Below, piece by piece: positions 52,601 through 59,350 of a DNA stretch of 64,000 nucleotides. Location: the NCBI GenBank assembly GCA_002495625.1, contig DAGC01000005.1, forward strand, positions 62,001 through 126,000, in the 5' to 3' direction. The position numbers were made by a program, and so were the translations under genes. The notes below the pieces were generated by a model. The model was not told the origin of the DNA and searched no databases. It saw nothing but the letters and a program-made list of their open reading frames with translations. The stretch comes from Methanobacterium sp. UBA375. GTDB lineage: Archaea; Methanobacteriota; Methanobacteria; Methanobacteriales; Methanobacteriaceae. Each line of letters starts with the position of its first letter. Positions within the stretch are counted from its first letter, which is position 1.

Positions 52601-52867
52601 ACTGTCTTCCTTGCCTTTTACTTCGGATTTGGTGATCTCTCTGGTTATCTGGAAAGCCACTTCTTCCCGGGACATTCCCTCTGCTTCTAGTTCTTTTATC
52701 CTCTTGGCAATTCCCTCTGGTCCAACCAATCCCTCCACCCTTTCGGCCAGGTCCTTAGCCAGGGGTATCTCTGGTTCAGTTTCGATGTCATAACCTTTTA
52801 AGCGGGCTTCTCGAGCAATGGCATATAATTTTTCAGTTTCAGATTCTAATGTATCGAAATATCCCAT
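49604..52867 (-). CDS. polC: DNA polymerase D large subunit DP2
   Basis: 1087 residues; GAGGA precedes the ATG. This is the catalytic subunit of the euryarchaeal replicative polymerase. Active-site region RRNCDSDEDAIMLLLD holds the metal-binding acidic residues at about 840 and 842; family members usually have Gly where Ser841 stands. Zinc-binding cysteines: CRCNQCGIGSMQAICPACG (about 615-635) and CTKCNKKYRRMPLSGECTC (about 1007-1025). The last eight residues QSSLDVFL form a PIP-box that would bind the PCNA clamp. No intein is present. The small subunit DP1 is not in the window. Confidence 0.96.
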   Translation of the reverse strand: MGYFDTLESETEKLYAIAREARLKGYDIETEPEIPLAKDLAERVEGLVGPEGIAKRIKELEAEGMSREEVAFQITREITKSEVKGKEDSIEVKEAKADQSIRTALAILTEGVVAAPLEGIAKLKIKRNFDGGWYLAVYFAGPIRSAGGTAAAMAVLLGDYIRLSLNLDRYKPSEREIERYVEEVELYESEVTNLQYSPSPEEVRLAAKNIPVEVTGEPTDKVEVSHRDLERVETNQIRGGALLAMVEGIIQKAPKVRKYAKKLDIKGWLWLEKFSKKAPKTEEDEGESSKVDEKYMQDIIGGRPVLSYPQTKGGFRLRYGRARNSGLAAMGIHPATMEIVEFLAVGTQMKIERPGKGNCVVPVDSIDGPIVKLKDGSVVKINSTEQAKKLKHEVDEILFLGDMLVAFGEFLRNNHVLLPSGWCEEWWTQTVQESPEYSGDLDLELLKNEITSEEAFQISRKYSVPLHPKYTYFYHDASAQEINRVRGWLNENIDDDKISGDINPEKRILEILGVEHRVKDGKVIIDEDDTYALLNTLPEPLDEELKTMEAINKVSPVQIMAKAPTYLGGRVGRPEKTKERMMKPAPHALFPIGNAGGSRRNIVDAAKRGNITVEIARCRCNQCGIGSMQAICPACGGRALPTGSGRKKINLGHLLKKAYERVGIRKMDEIKGVIGMISEEKFPEPLEKGILRAKNGVYTFKDATIRHDSTDLPLTHFIPREIKVTPQKLRELGYTHDINGDEVESDEQIVELKVQDLVISEKCAEYLLKVTHFVDDLLEKFYGMDRFYNLKNYKDLVGHLVVGLAPHTSAGVLGRVVGFTTASGCYAHPYFHSAKRRNCDSDEDAIMLLLDCLLNFSKVYLPSSRGGRMDAPLVLSSRIDPEEIDDESHNIDTMPQLPLEMYQSSLKLKKPSDIVSIIDNVDKRLGTEAQYQGLIYSHGTTSIHSGPKVSLYKLLPTMKEKVDEQIKLAEKIRAVDQKGVVEGVLNSHFLPDMAGNIRAFARQKVRCTKCNKKYRRMPLSGECTCGGNLILSISKGSVVKYLEISKELSKKYPINNYLIQRIELIEFSINSLFESDKSKQSSLDVFL

Positions 52868-53120
52868 GAATTTTCCTCAAAGTCTCTATCATTGATTTTT
52901 AAGTAATTTATCCACATTTCATGTGTTGATATTTACTATGGTAATGGTTAAACTTAAAAAGTTCTATTTAGAAAATAAATCAAAGTATAAATAGATGGAT
53001 TTTCATAATTTTACAAGAATATCAAAAATTTACAAGGATTATAAAAAAAATTATTAAAAAATTAAAGATATTAAAAATTAACGAAATATTAATTTATCCA
53101 CAATTTTAAGGTGATTATTT
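52868..53120. other. 253-base AT-rich gap between DP2 and sec61 beta genes
   Basis: Divergent promoter region, strongly AT-rich. A GGTGAT site lies just before the sec61 beta start. No coding frame, RNA gene or inverted repeat of note was found. Confidence 0.5.
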
Positions 53121-53282
53121 ATGGCAAAAAAAGATAAAAAGGTGCTTCCTCCCAGTGGGGCTGGTCTGGTCAGATATTTCGAGGAGGAAACTAGAGGACC
53201 TAAGATTACACCCATGCAGGTGGTGGTTATGACCATCATACTGGCAGCCTTATGCTTAGCCCTGCGATATTCTTTTAGTTAA
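53121..53282 (+). CDS. Preprotein translocase Sec61 beta subunit
   Basis: A 53-residue gene too short for usual cut-offs: MAKKDKKVLPPSGAGLVRYF, then EEETRGPKITPMQVVVM and one C-terminal membrane helix (VVVMTIILAALCLALRYSF). The pattern PPSxAGLxRYFEEE...GPKI(x)P is diagnostic for archaeal Sec61 beta (SecG). It is a tail-anchored subunit of the SecYE channel, and so a plausible client of the Get3-like ATPase at 29198-30205. AAGGTGATT precedes the ATG. purB follows after about 90 bases on the same strand. Confidence 0.95.
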   Translation: MAKKDKKVLPPSGAGLVRYFEEETRGPKITPMQVVVMTIILAALCLALRYSFS

Positions 53283-53370
53283 ACGAATCTACAAATTTAA
53301 TTTTTCTATTTTAACTATCAAACTATGAAAATTAATTTAAAAGTTTTTTAATTATCCAGAGGTTTTTTAA

Positions 53371-54723
53371 ATGGCGATCCACCCCATTGAGTTTAGATAC
53401 GGCACAGAAGAAATGAGAAAAGTTTGGGACAGCGAAAATAAACTTCAAAAGATGCTGGAAGTTGAGGCAGCCCTTGCAGAAGCAGAAGCCTCCCTAGGAC
53501 TGATTCCAGAAGAAGCCGCAGTCGAGATAAAAAATAAAGCAAACACGCGATATGTAAAACCCGAGAGGGTGGCTGAGATTGAAAGAGAGACCAATCATGA
53601 CATAGCATCCATCATTAAAGCCATAGCTGAAGTCTGTGATGGAGATGCCGGAGAATATGTCCATTTCGGTGCCACGTCCAATGACATCATAGACTCCTCA
53701 CAATCACTCCTTTTTAAAGAATCAATCGCTATTTTAAGGATTAAACTGGTTAAACTCACTAAGACGCTCCTAAAACTAGCAGAAGAACATATCAAACACG
53801 TCTGTATAGGCAGAACCCATGGACAGCATGCTTTACCTACCACTTACGGTATGAAATTTGCTCTATGGGCCGATGAACTCCACAGACAGATAGAAAGACT
53901 CGATGAAGTGGAAGGCCGGTTATGCGTTGGTATGATGACCGGTGCCGTGGGAACCACCGCCGCCCTGGGAACAGATGGACTGGCTGTACATAAAAAATTA
54001 TCCCAGATACTGGGCCTTGAACCGGTCCTGATTTCTAATCAGGTCCTGCAGCGAGATAACCACGCAGAATTCATCATGCACCTGGCCAATATAGCCACCA
54101 CACTGGATAAGATGGCCCTGGAAGTTAGGAACCTGCAAAGGACAGAGATAAAGGAGATTGGGGAGAGTTTCGACCCGGCCAAACAGGTGGGAAGCAGTAC
54201 CATGCCCCATAAGATGAACCCCATAACCGCCGAACGGATATGCGGAATATCCCGGGTGATCAGATCCCATACCATCCCTGCCCTGGAAAACAACCCCCTC
54301 TGGCATGAAAGGGATCTTACCAATTCTTCCTGTGAGAGGATAATCTTCCCTGAGTCATGCTTACTTACCGATTACATCCTGGTTCTATCCCAGAAACTCT
54401 TCGACAACCTGGTTTTCCACGATGAAAATATTGAACGCAACTTGAACATCACCCATGGTCTGATCATGGCGGAGAGGGTGATGGCTGAGCTCACTCGTAG
54501 GGGAGCCGGACGACAGACTGCATATGCCCTGGTGAGAAGCTGTTCAGTGGAAGCTAGCCAAAAAGGCGAGGGGCTGGAGGGATTGATTGTTTTTAATTCC
54601 CAGATCAGGGAATATCTTTCCCTAGAGGATATAAAGGAAATCATGGATCCCCACACCTATCTGGGTTCAGCAGTGGAGATAGTGGGGGATGTTTTAAGAG
54701 AATCGAAAAACTGGTTCCTGTAA
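53371..54723 (+). CDS. purB: Adenylosuccinate lyase
   Basis: 450 residues; AGAGG precedes the ATG. It cleaves SAICAR and adenylosuccinate in purine synthesis. The fumarase/aspartase superfamily signature GSSTMPHKMNP is intact, with VHFGATSNDIIDSS and IGRTHGQHALPTTYGMKFALW as the other two conserved regions carrying the catalytic His. Length is normal. It stands 88 bases after sec61 beta. Confidence 0.96.
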   Translation: MAIHPIEFRYGTEEMRKVWDSENKLQKMLEVEAALAEAEASLGLIPEEAAVEIKNKANTRYVKPERVAEIERETNHDIASIIKAIAEVCDGDAGEYVHFGATSNDIIDSSQSLLFKESIAILRIKLVKLTKTLLKLAEEHIKHVCIGRTHGQHALPTTYGMKFALWADELHRQIERLDEVEGRLCVGMMTGAVGTTAALGTDGLAVHKKLSQILGLEPVLISNQVLQRDNHAEFIMHLANIATTLDKMALEVRNLQRTEIKEIGESFDPAKQVGSSTMPHKMNPITAERICGISRVIRSHTIPALENNPLWHERDLTNSSCERIIFPESCLLTDYILVLSQKLFDNLVFHDENIERNLNITHGLIMAERVMAELTRRGAGRQTAYALVRSCSVEASQKGEGLEGLIVFNSQIREYLSLEDIKEIMDPHTYLGSAVEIVGDVLRESKNWFL

Positions 54724-54737
54724 AACTTTGCTGAAAT

Positions 54738-54752
54738 TCTTTTTTTATTTTA
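54738..54752 (+). terminator. T-rich terminator after purB
   Basis: An eight-T stretch followed by A and four Ts, about 15-30 bases after the purB stop. Archaeal terminators are of this kind. No hairpin is present. Confidence 0.4.
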
Positions 54753-54870
54753 AAATACGTCCTGTTATTTAATTTTACAATTGCCACTTTATCTTTTTTT
54801 AAAATTAAAAAAAAATTAATATAGTTGTAAATATATAATAATACCTGTCAAAATAAAGGGAGGTGAAAAA

Positions 54871-55791
54871 ATGGTTGACATCTTGGAAATAAAGGAGATC
54901 AAAATAGCATCTTTCACACTGATCACTTCTTCAGTACAGGCTATTTTGGCATTCATTTACGCGGTAGTATTATTAATATTTGCAGGCATCGCAGGATCGA
55001 TCCTGGCATCATTTGTACCCGGTTTTGGTTCTTTCATAGCATTTGGTGCAGCGGCTTTAATCATAATCTATCCTATTTCCGCGTTCTTCATTGGTTTAAT
55101 GGTACAATTCTTCAGTGCGTTGCTTTATAACATCCTGGTTCCCAGAGTTGGCGGTGTAAAACTTGGATTGGAGGGTGATGAACTAGTAGAAATTCCAGTA
55201 GTATCTTTTGCATTAATATTGTCCATTATTGGAGCGGTGTGGGCATTTATAGTAGGATTATTCCTGGCAGCTGTTATTGTTCCCCTGTTTGCATTTTTAG
55301 GCAGTGCCGCATCAACGATCCCCACTATGACTAATGTAACCGATGTTCCTATGGTAACTGGAGCCGCCGCAGGAGTGGCGGGTATTTTCGGAGCTTTAAT
55401 ATTAATCATAGGATTGCCAATAGCAGTATTTGTCATCGGATTCATAAGTAATGCTTTAGCAGCGATATTCTATAACTTCATAGCAACCAGGATAGCCAAG
55501 GCTAAACTAGAGTTTGAAAAAGCATCAGACACACTACACGAACTTAAATCTGTACCACCAATTCCTGCAGCTTTATCTATAGCAGTAGTATTCACCATAT
55601 TCGGAATATTCGCAGGTATTCTTGACCTTATTAGATTCAGCTTACAGGGAGATGTGGTACTTGGTGTTGGTGCACTGGTTGGGGAGATAATTTGGTACTT
55701 CATTTTATACTTCGTATCCGTGGCCTTAGGTGCATTTTTCTACAACTACCTGGTACCAAAAATCGGTGGAATCAAACTTAAACTGGAATAA
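54871..55791 (+). CDS. Unknown multi-helix membrane protein with internal repeat
   Basis: 306 residues behind a strong GGGAGGTGA. There are about six hydrophobic segments rich in Ile, Ala, Gly and Phe. An internal duplication is visible: FFSALLYNILVPRVGGVKLGLEGD near residues 80-104 is echoed at the C-terminus by GAFFYNYLVPKIGGIKLKLE, with a weaker copy ALAAIFYNFIATRIAKAKLEFE near residues 190-211. No known transporter motif is present. It is probably a structural or channel-like membrane protein; function unknown. It stands alone, with a T-rich terminator after it. Confidence 0.7.
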   Translation: MVDILEIKEIKIASFTLITSSVQAILAFIYAVVLLIFAGIAGSILASFVPGFGSFIAFGAAALIIIYPISAFFIGLMVQFFSALLYNILVPRVGGVKLGLEGDELVEIPVVSFALILSIIGAVWAFIVGLFLAAVIVPLFAFLGSAASTIPTMTNVTDVPMVTGAAAGVAGIFGALILIIGLPIAVFVIGFISNALAAIFYNFIATRIAKAKLEFEKASDTLHELKSVPPIPAALSIAVVFTIFGIFAGILDLIRFSLQGDVVLGVGALVGEIIWYFILYFVSVALGAFFYNYLVPKIGGIKLKLE

Positions 55792-55806
55792 AACCTCTTA
55801 ACTTCC

Positions 55807-55822
55807 TTTTTTTTATTTTTTT
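55807..55822 (+). terminator. T-rich terminator after the 54871 gene
   Basis: Eight Ts, one A and seven Ts, starting 16 bases after the stop codon. This is the clearest archaeal-type terminator in the window. Confidence 0.55.
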
Positions 55823-55910
55823 CAAAGTAATTTAAATTTAGTATATCAAATTAATATAAAATCTAAAAAGTACCATAATCTTTTTTAAAAATCATCACCA
55901 AGAATGTCTT

Positions 55911-56318
55911 ATGGAAAAGATAATAAAATGTAGAAGGATTTCTAAGGGCCATGTACACGGGTCTGTTTTATTAACTAAGGATGCACTTAGTTTTCTTGGT
56001 GGGGTTAACCCTGAAACTGGGGTTATCACCGATCCTAACCATGAATTATACGGGAAAAAGATAAGTGAAAAGATACTGGTCATACCTTCAGGGAAAGGTT
56101 CCACTGTAGGTTCGTACATCATATATCAGATGTATAAAAATAACACGGCTCCCCTGGGACTTGTAGCTCTGGAAGCAGAGCCGATCATTGCAACTGGCGC
56201 TATAATGGCTGGTATACCTATGGTTGACCATCCACAGGAGCCAATATATGATATCCTGGCAGATGGGGATATGGTAGGCCTGGATGCGGATAATGGTCTC
56301 CTAAAAATAGAAAAATAA
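55911..56318 (+). CDS. Phosphomevalonate dehydratase small subunit (AcnX swivel domain, DUF126)
   Basis: 135 residues. The aconitase-X small subunit is recognised by KGHVHGSVLLTKDALSFLGGVNPETG, IPSGKGSTVGSYIIYQMY (conserved Ser-rich turn), and IATGAIMAGIPMVDHP. With the large subunit it dehydrates mevalonate 5-phosphate to trans-anhydromevalonate phosphate in the archaeal mevalonate pathway, feeding isoprenoid lipid synthesis. The large subunit is not in the window. No clear ribosome binding site precedes the ATG. Confidence 0.88.
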   Translation: MEKIIKCRRISKGHVHGSVLLTKDALSFLGGVNPETGVITDPNHELYGKKISEKILVIPSGKGSTVGSYIIYQMYKNNTAPLGLVALEAEPIIATGAIMAGIPMVDHPQEPIYDILADGDMVGLDADNGLLKIEK

Positions 56319-56395
56319 AGAAGTTTTTAATTTATTTTAATTGGAATCCTTTACTTTAAGGGTTTTTTAATTTGGAATTTTTCACTTAATGGGTT

Positions 56396-56812
56396 TCAGG
56401 CAGGTCGTCTGGTTTCATCAGACCTTAAAGCTGATCCGATTACTCCCCCAATAGCTCCCAGGACTGCACCGATAAATACGGTGAGGACGGTGATGAACAC
56501 ACCCACTATGATAGTTATGGTTCCAGCTACCAGTCCCACCTGGGTGAATATCAGCCCTATAACGGCGCTTAAAGCTCCGAAACCGAATATGAAAAGTAAA
56601 CCAATTATAATACCACCGATTATTCCTGATAAAGCTCCGGAGACAGCACCGTCTTTTTCATCAAAATCCGGATATTCCCTGCTTAGATACGCTGTCAGGA
56701 GACCTCCCAGCAGAGGACCTAAAAAGAACAAGGGGAATACAGCCAGTAAAAGTACGATGGTCAACACGGCGTTTATAATAGAACCAAGGGCTACAGCTTT
56801 CCAATCAGTCAT
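56396..56812 (-). CDS. Small glycine-rich membrane protein, DUF5518-like (copy 1)
   Basis: 138 residues. Three or four hydrophobic segments are separated by glycine-rich turns: GPLLGGLLTAYLSREYPDFDEKDGAVSGALSGIIGGIIIGLLF and GAVLGAIGGVIGSAL. The pattern of an LLGG...Y...DGAxxGxLxGxIG block matches DUF5518-type membrane proteins common in Methanobacteriales; the assignment is from memory. Function unknown. A similar gene follows in opposite order at 56942-57319 on the same strand, upstream of it. Confidence 0.65.
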   Translation of the reverse strand: MTDWKAVALGSIINAVLTIVLLLAVFPLFFLGPLLGGLLTAYLSREYPDFDEKDGAVSGALSGIIGGIIIGLLFIFGFGALSAVIGLIFTQVGLVAGTITIIVGVFITVLTVFIGAVLGAIGGVIGSALRSDETRRPA

Positions 56813-56941
56813 TTTCTATTAACCTCCATGTAGAAAGTTTTTAATTTTTCGCTGTTTTTTGATATAATCCTTTTGAGAAAATAAAATTATCAATCGTTCT
56901 TTAAGATGAAAAATGGATTAAAAAAAATTAAAAAAATTTTC

Positions 56942-57319
56942 TTATTTTTCAGCTTCTACGGATACTAATGATTCTGAATTGAATAAAGCTCCGAGGACTC
57001 CACCAATGAGTCCAATAACTATTTGAACAACCACTAGAAGGAGTACTGATTGTAATATAGAGCCACCTAATGCACCTAAGAGTCCGTAGCCTGCTATCTG
57101 AATAATTAACACGACAATGACTATTAAACCTAAAATAAGACCCAAAATAGCTCCGTGTATAACTCCATCCTTGATAGTTCCATCAATCATATAACCGACT
57201 GCCACAGCACCGAGTAGTACAGCCAGATAGCTATCATTTTGAGCTGCCAGTAAGAGCTGTATTAAATAAATTGCCACGGCAAAAAATATACTCACAATTA
57301 AAGGTCTCCATTCAACCAT
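56942..57319 (-). CDS. Small glycine-rich membrane protein, DUF5518-like (copy 2)
   Basis: About 125 residues from ATG 57319 (MVEWRPLIVSIFFAVAIYLI), placed 11 bases after GAGG; the GTG at 57328 sits too close to that site. Layout parallels copy 1: an N-terminal helix, an AVAVGYMIDGTIKDGVIHGAILGLILG block, and a C-terminal IGLIGGVLGALF helix. Both copies share the Y...DG...xGAxxGxxxG pattern, so they are probably diverged duplicates. Function unknown. Confidence 0.65.
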   Translation of the reverse strand: MVEWRPLIVSIFFAVAIYLIQLLLAAQNDSYLAVLLGAVAVGYMIDGTIKDGVIHGAILGLILGLIVIVVLIIQIAGYGLLGALGGSILQSVLLLVVVQIVIGLIGGVLGALFNSESLVSVEAEK

Positions 57320-57513
57320 AATTTTCACATCCTCTGTTTAATTTACTAATAAAAATTGTTTTTAATTAGTGATTAATAATGTTTTCCTTTAAAACAGGAA
57401 ATGGTCATAATCATCCCCATTATTAAAATTTATGATAATTAAAAACTCTCAAAAACCCAATATAATATAAAGAACAAAAACTCCATATTTATATTACCTG
57501 AGAGATGATTCAA

Positions 57514-58746
57514 ATGACATATTTTCTAATTCATAACGGCACTCTTATTGATGGAACAGGAAAACCACCAGTTAGTGATGCGGCCATATTAATAAGGGAT
57601 GATGTTATAGAATATGTCGGTCCTGAAGATTCTTTAAAACTTCCTGGCGTTAAAATCAGGAAATTCGATGCAGATGGAGGTTTCCTGCTTCCTGGTTTTA
57701 TAGACAGCCACCTCCACCTGATGGCCAACGGGTTTCACATGGAAGACACCATGTACAATCCATTATCCCTCTTCTTCTACAAGGGCGTGGAAAATATGCG
57801 CCGCACAGTCAACGCTGGGGTGACAACCGTAAGGGACGGCGGATTGGCGGATTATGGGGTGAAAATGGCCGTGGAAAAGGGTTTAATAACCGGGCCACGT
57901 ATGCAGATCAGTGTTACACCCTTATCTATAACCGGGGGGCACTTTGATTTCTGGCTTAAATCAGGCTTTGACATGAAAATATCCTACCCCGGATTTCCAG
58001 ACAGTATATGCGATGGGGTAGAAAACGTTCGGAGGAAAGTCAGGGAAATAATGCGTGCCGGTGCAGAGGTAATTAAAGTCATGGCCACCGGGGGAGTTAT
58101 AAGCGCCAATGACAGCCCTGAACACCCCCAATTTTCTAAAGAAGAATTTAAAGTCATAATTGATGAAGCCCGGACCAGGGGACTTAAAACTATGGCCCAT
58201 GCCCACGGTGCTGAGGGGATAAAAAATGCAGTGGAAGCAGGCATCGATTCAGTAGAACATGGAACCTACCTGGACAGGGAAGCCATAGATATGATTCTGG
58301 AAAGGGAAGTCTACTTGGTCCCCACCTTGATCACCCAGCAGTTTAATAAAATAGCGGCTGAATCCGGATCTATACCAGAGTATGGTGTTGATGACGCCAT
58401 AAGGATCGCAGATATCCACAAAAAAAATATGGAGAAAGCCTACAAAGCAGGGGTAACCCTGCTCATGGGCACCGACTGTGGAGTGATAGAACATGGAGTC
58501 AACCTCCAGGAACTGGGTTTTTTATGTGAGATAGGTATGACGCCCATGGAAGCCATAATGTCCGGAACAAAGATAGCCGCTGAACGACTGGGATGGCAGG
58601 ATAAAATAGGTACCCTGGAGGCGGGAAAACATGCAGACATCGTGATAAGCAAAACAGACCCCCTCTCTGATATTAACTCACTGGGCAACCCAGATAATAT
58701 TAGAACGGTATTGAAGGAGGGTAAAATAATTAAAGATTTCTTATAA
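57514..58746 (+). CDS. Amidohydrolase, imidazolonepropionase/prolidase-like
   Basis: About 410 residues. ATG 57514 is favoured by GAGAG nine bases upstream; ATG 57505 abuts that site. Metal ligands: IDSHLHLMANG (H-x-H), EVIKVMATGG (carbamylated Lys), MAHAHGAEGI and SVEHGTYLDR (two His), LMGTDCGVIEHG (Asp). Members hydrolyse cyclic amides or dipeptides (for example Xaa-Pro or Xaa-Arg). There is no signal peptide, so it is cytoplasmic. The substrate is unknown and neighbours give no hint. Confidence 0.87.
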   Translation: MTYFLIHNGTLIDGTGKPPVSDAAILIRDDVIEYVGPEDSLKLPGVKIRKFDADGGFLLPGFIDSHLHLMANGFHMEDTMYNPLSLFFYKGVENMRRTVNAGVTTVRDGGLADYGVKMAVEKGLITGPRMQISVTPLSITGGHFDFWLKSGFDMKISYPGFPDSICDGVENVRRKVREIMRAGAEVIKVMATGGVISANDSPEHPQFSKEEFKVIIDEARTRGLKTMAHAHGAEGIKNAVEAGIDSVEHGTYLDREAIDMILEREVYLVPTLITQQFNKIAAESGSIPEYGVDDAIRIADIHKKNMEKAYKAGVTLLMGTDCGVIEHGVNLQELGFLCEIGMTPMEAIMSGTKIAAERLGWQDKIGTLEAGKHADIVISKTDPLSDINSLGNPDNIRTVLKEGKIIKDFL

Positions 58747-58806
58747 TCCTATTTATTTACCAAAAAAGAACTAATGGATAACTTCTGAATAAATTTACAA
58801 ATTAGG

Positions 58807-59157
58807 TTAATCCAGTACATTTAAATAGATCTTATGCTTGCAGTATCTTTCTCCCCAATCACATAGAGCCTCTAAAATTGGTAAAACTGATTTACCTTTC
58901 TCGGTAAGGGAATATTCTACTTTAGGAGGAATTTCTGCGTAAACTTTCCGATGAACTAATTCATCTTTTTCCAATTCACGAAGCTGTTTAGTTAACATAC
59001 GATGAGTGATGGAAGATAATGTCCTGTTAATTTCACCAAATCGTAATGTATCCTTTCTTAAAGCCCAAAGTATCAGAGGTTTCCATTTACCCCCTATTTC
59101 ATTGACTGCAGCGCATACCGGGCAACAGTATTCTTTAGTTTCATTCATAAAATCCAC
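58807..59157 (-). CDS. HxlR family winged-helix regulator
   Basis: 116 residues with the HxlR core: YCCPVCAAVNEIGGKWKPLILWAL, LRFGEINRTLSSITHRMLTKQLRELEKDELVHRKVY, and PPKVEYSLTEKGKSVLPILEALCDWG. The conserved cysteine before the first helix is a redox or electrophile sensor in several family members; here it lies in CCPVC, and three cysteines lie close together. It is divergent from copA, 193 bases apart, and a palindrome lies 25 bases upstream of its start, so it may control itself and the copper genes. Confidence 0.88.
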   Translation of the reverse strand: MDFMNETKEYCCPVCAAVNEIGGKWKPLILWALRKDTLRFGEINRTLSSITHRMLTKQLRELEKDELVHRKVYAEIPPKVEYSLTEKGKSVLPILEALCDWGERYCKHKIYLNVLD

Positions 59158-59181
59158 ATCAAAATATTGATTTAGGGGCTG

Positions 59182-59197
59182 GTACAGAATAGTGTAC
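59182..59197. promoter_or_regulatory. Inverted repeat upstream of the HxlR gene
   Basis: GTACA-n6-TGTAC, 16 bp, starting 25 bases before the HxlR ATG. HxlR regulators often bind GTAC-containing palindromes near their own promoters. This supports autoregulation; a role at copA, about 155 bases away, is less certain. Confidence 0.55.
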
Positions 59198-59350
59198 TAT
59201 GTAACTTCTACTTCTCTACTCTGTTTAAATATTAATTAAGTTATTATATAGATTTAGGTGGGCGTAAAAATTATATTACAAAATTAAAAATTCAATGTAA
59301 ATTTTTATCGAGGGTAAAATTTTTTTTCTGAAGGTTAAAGAGGCTATCTA

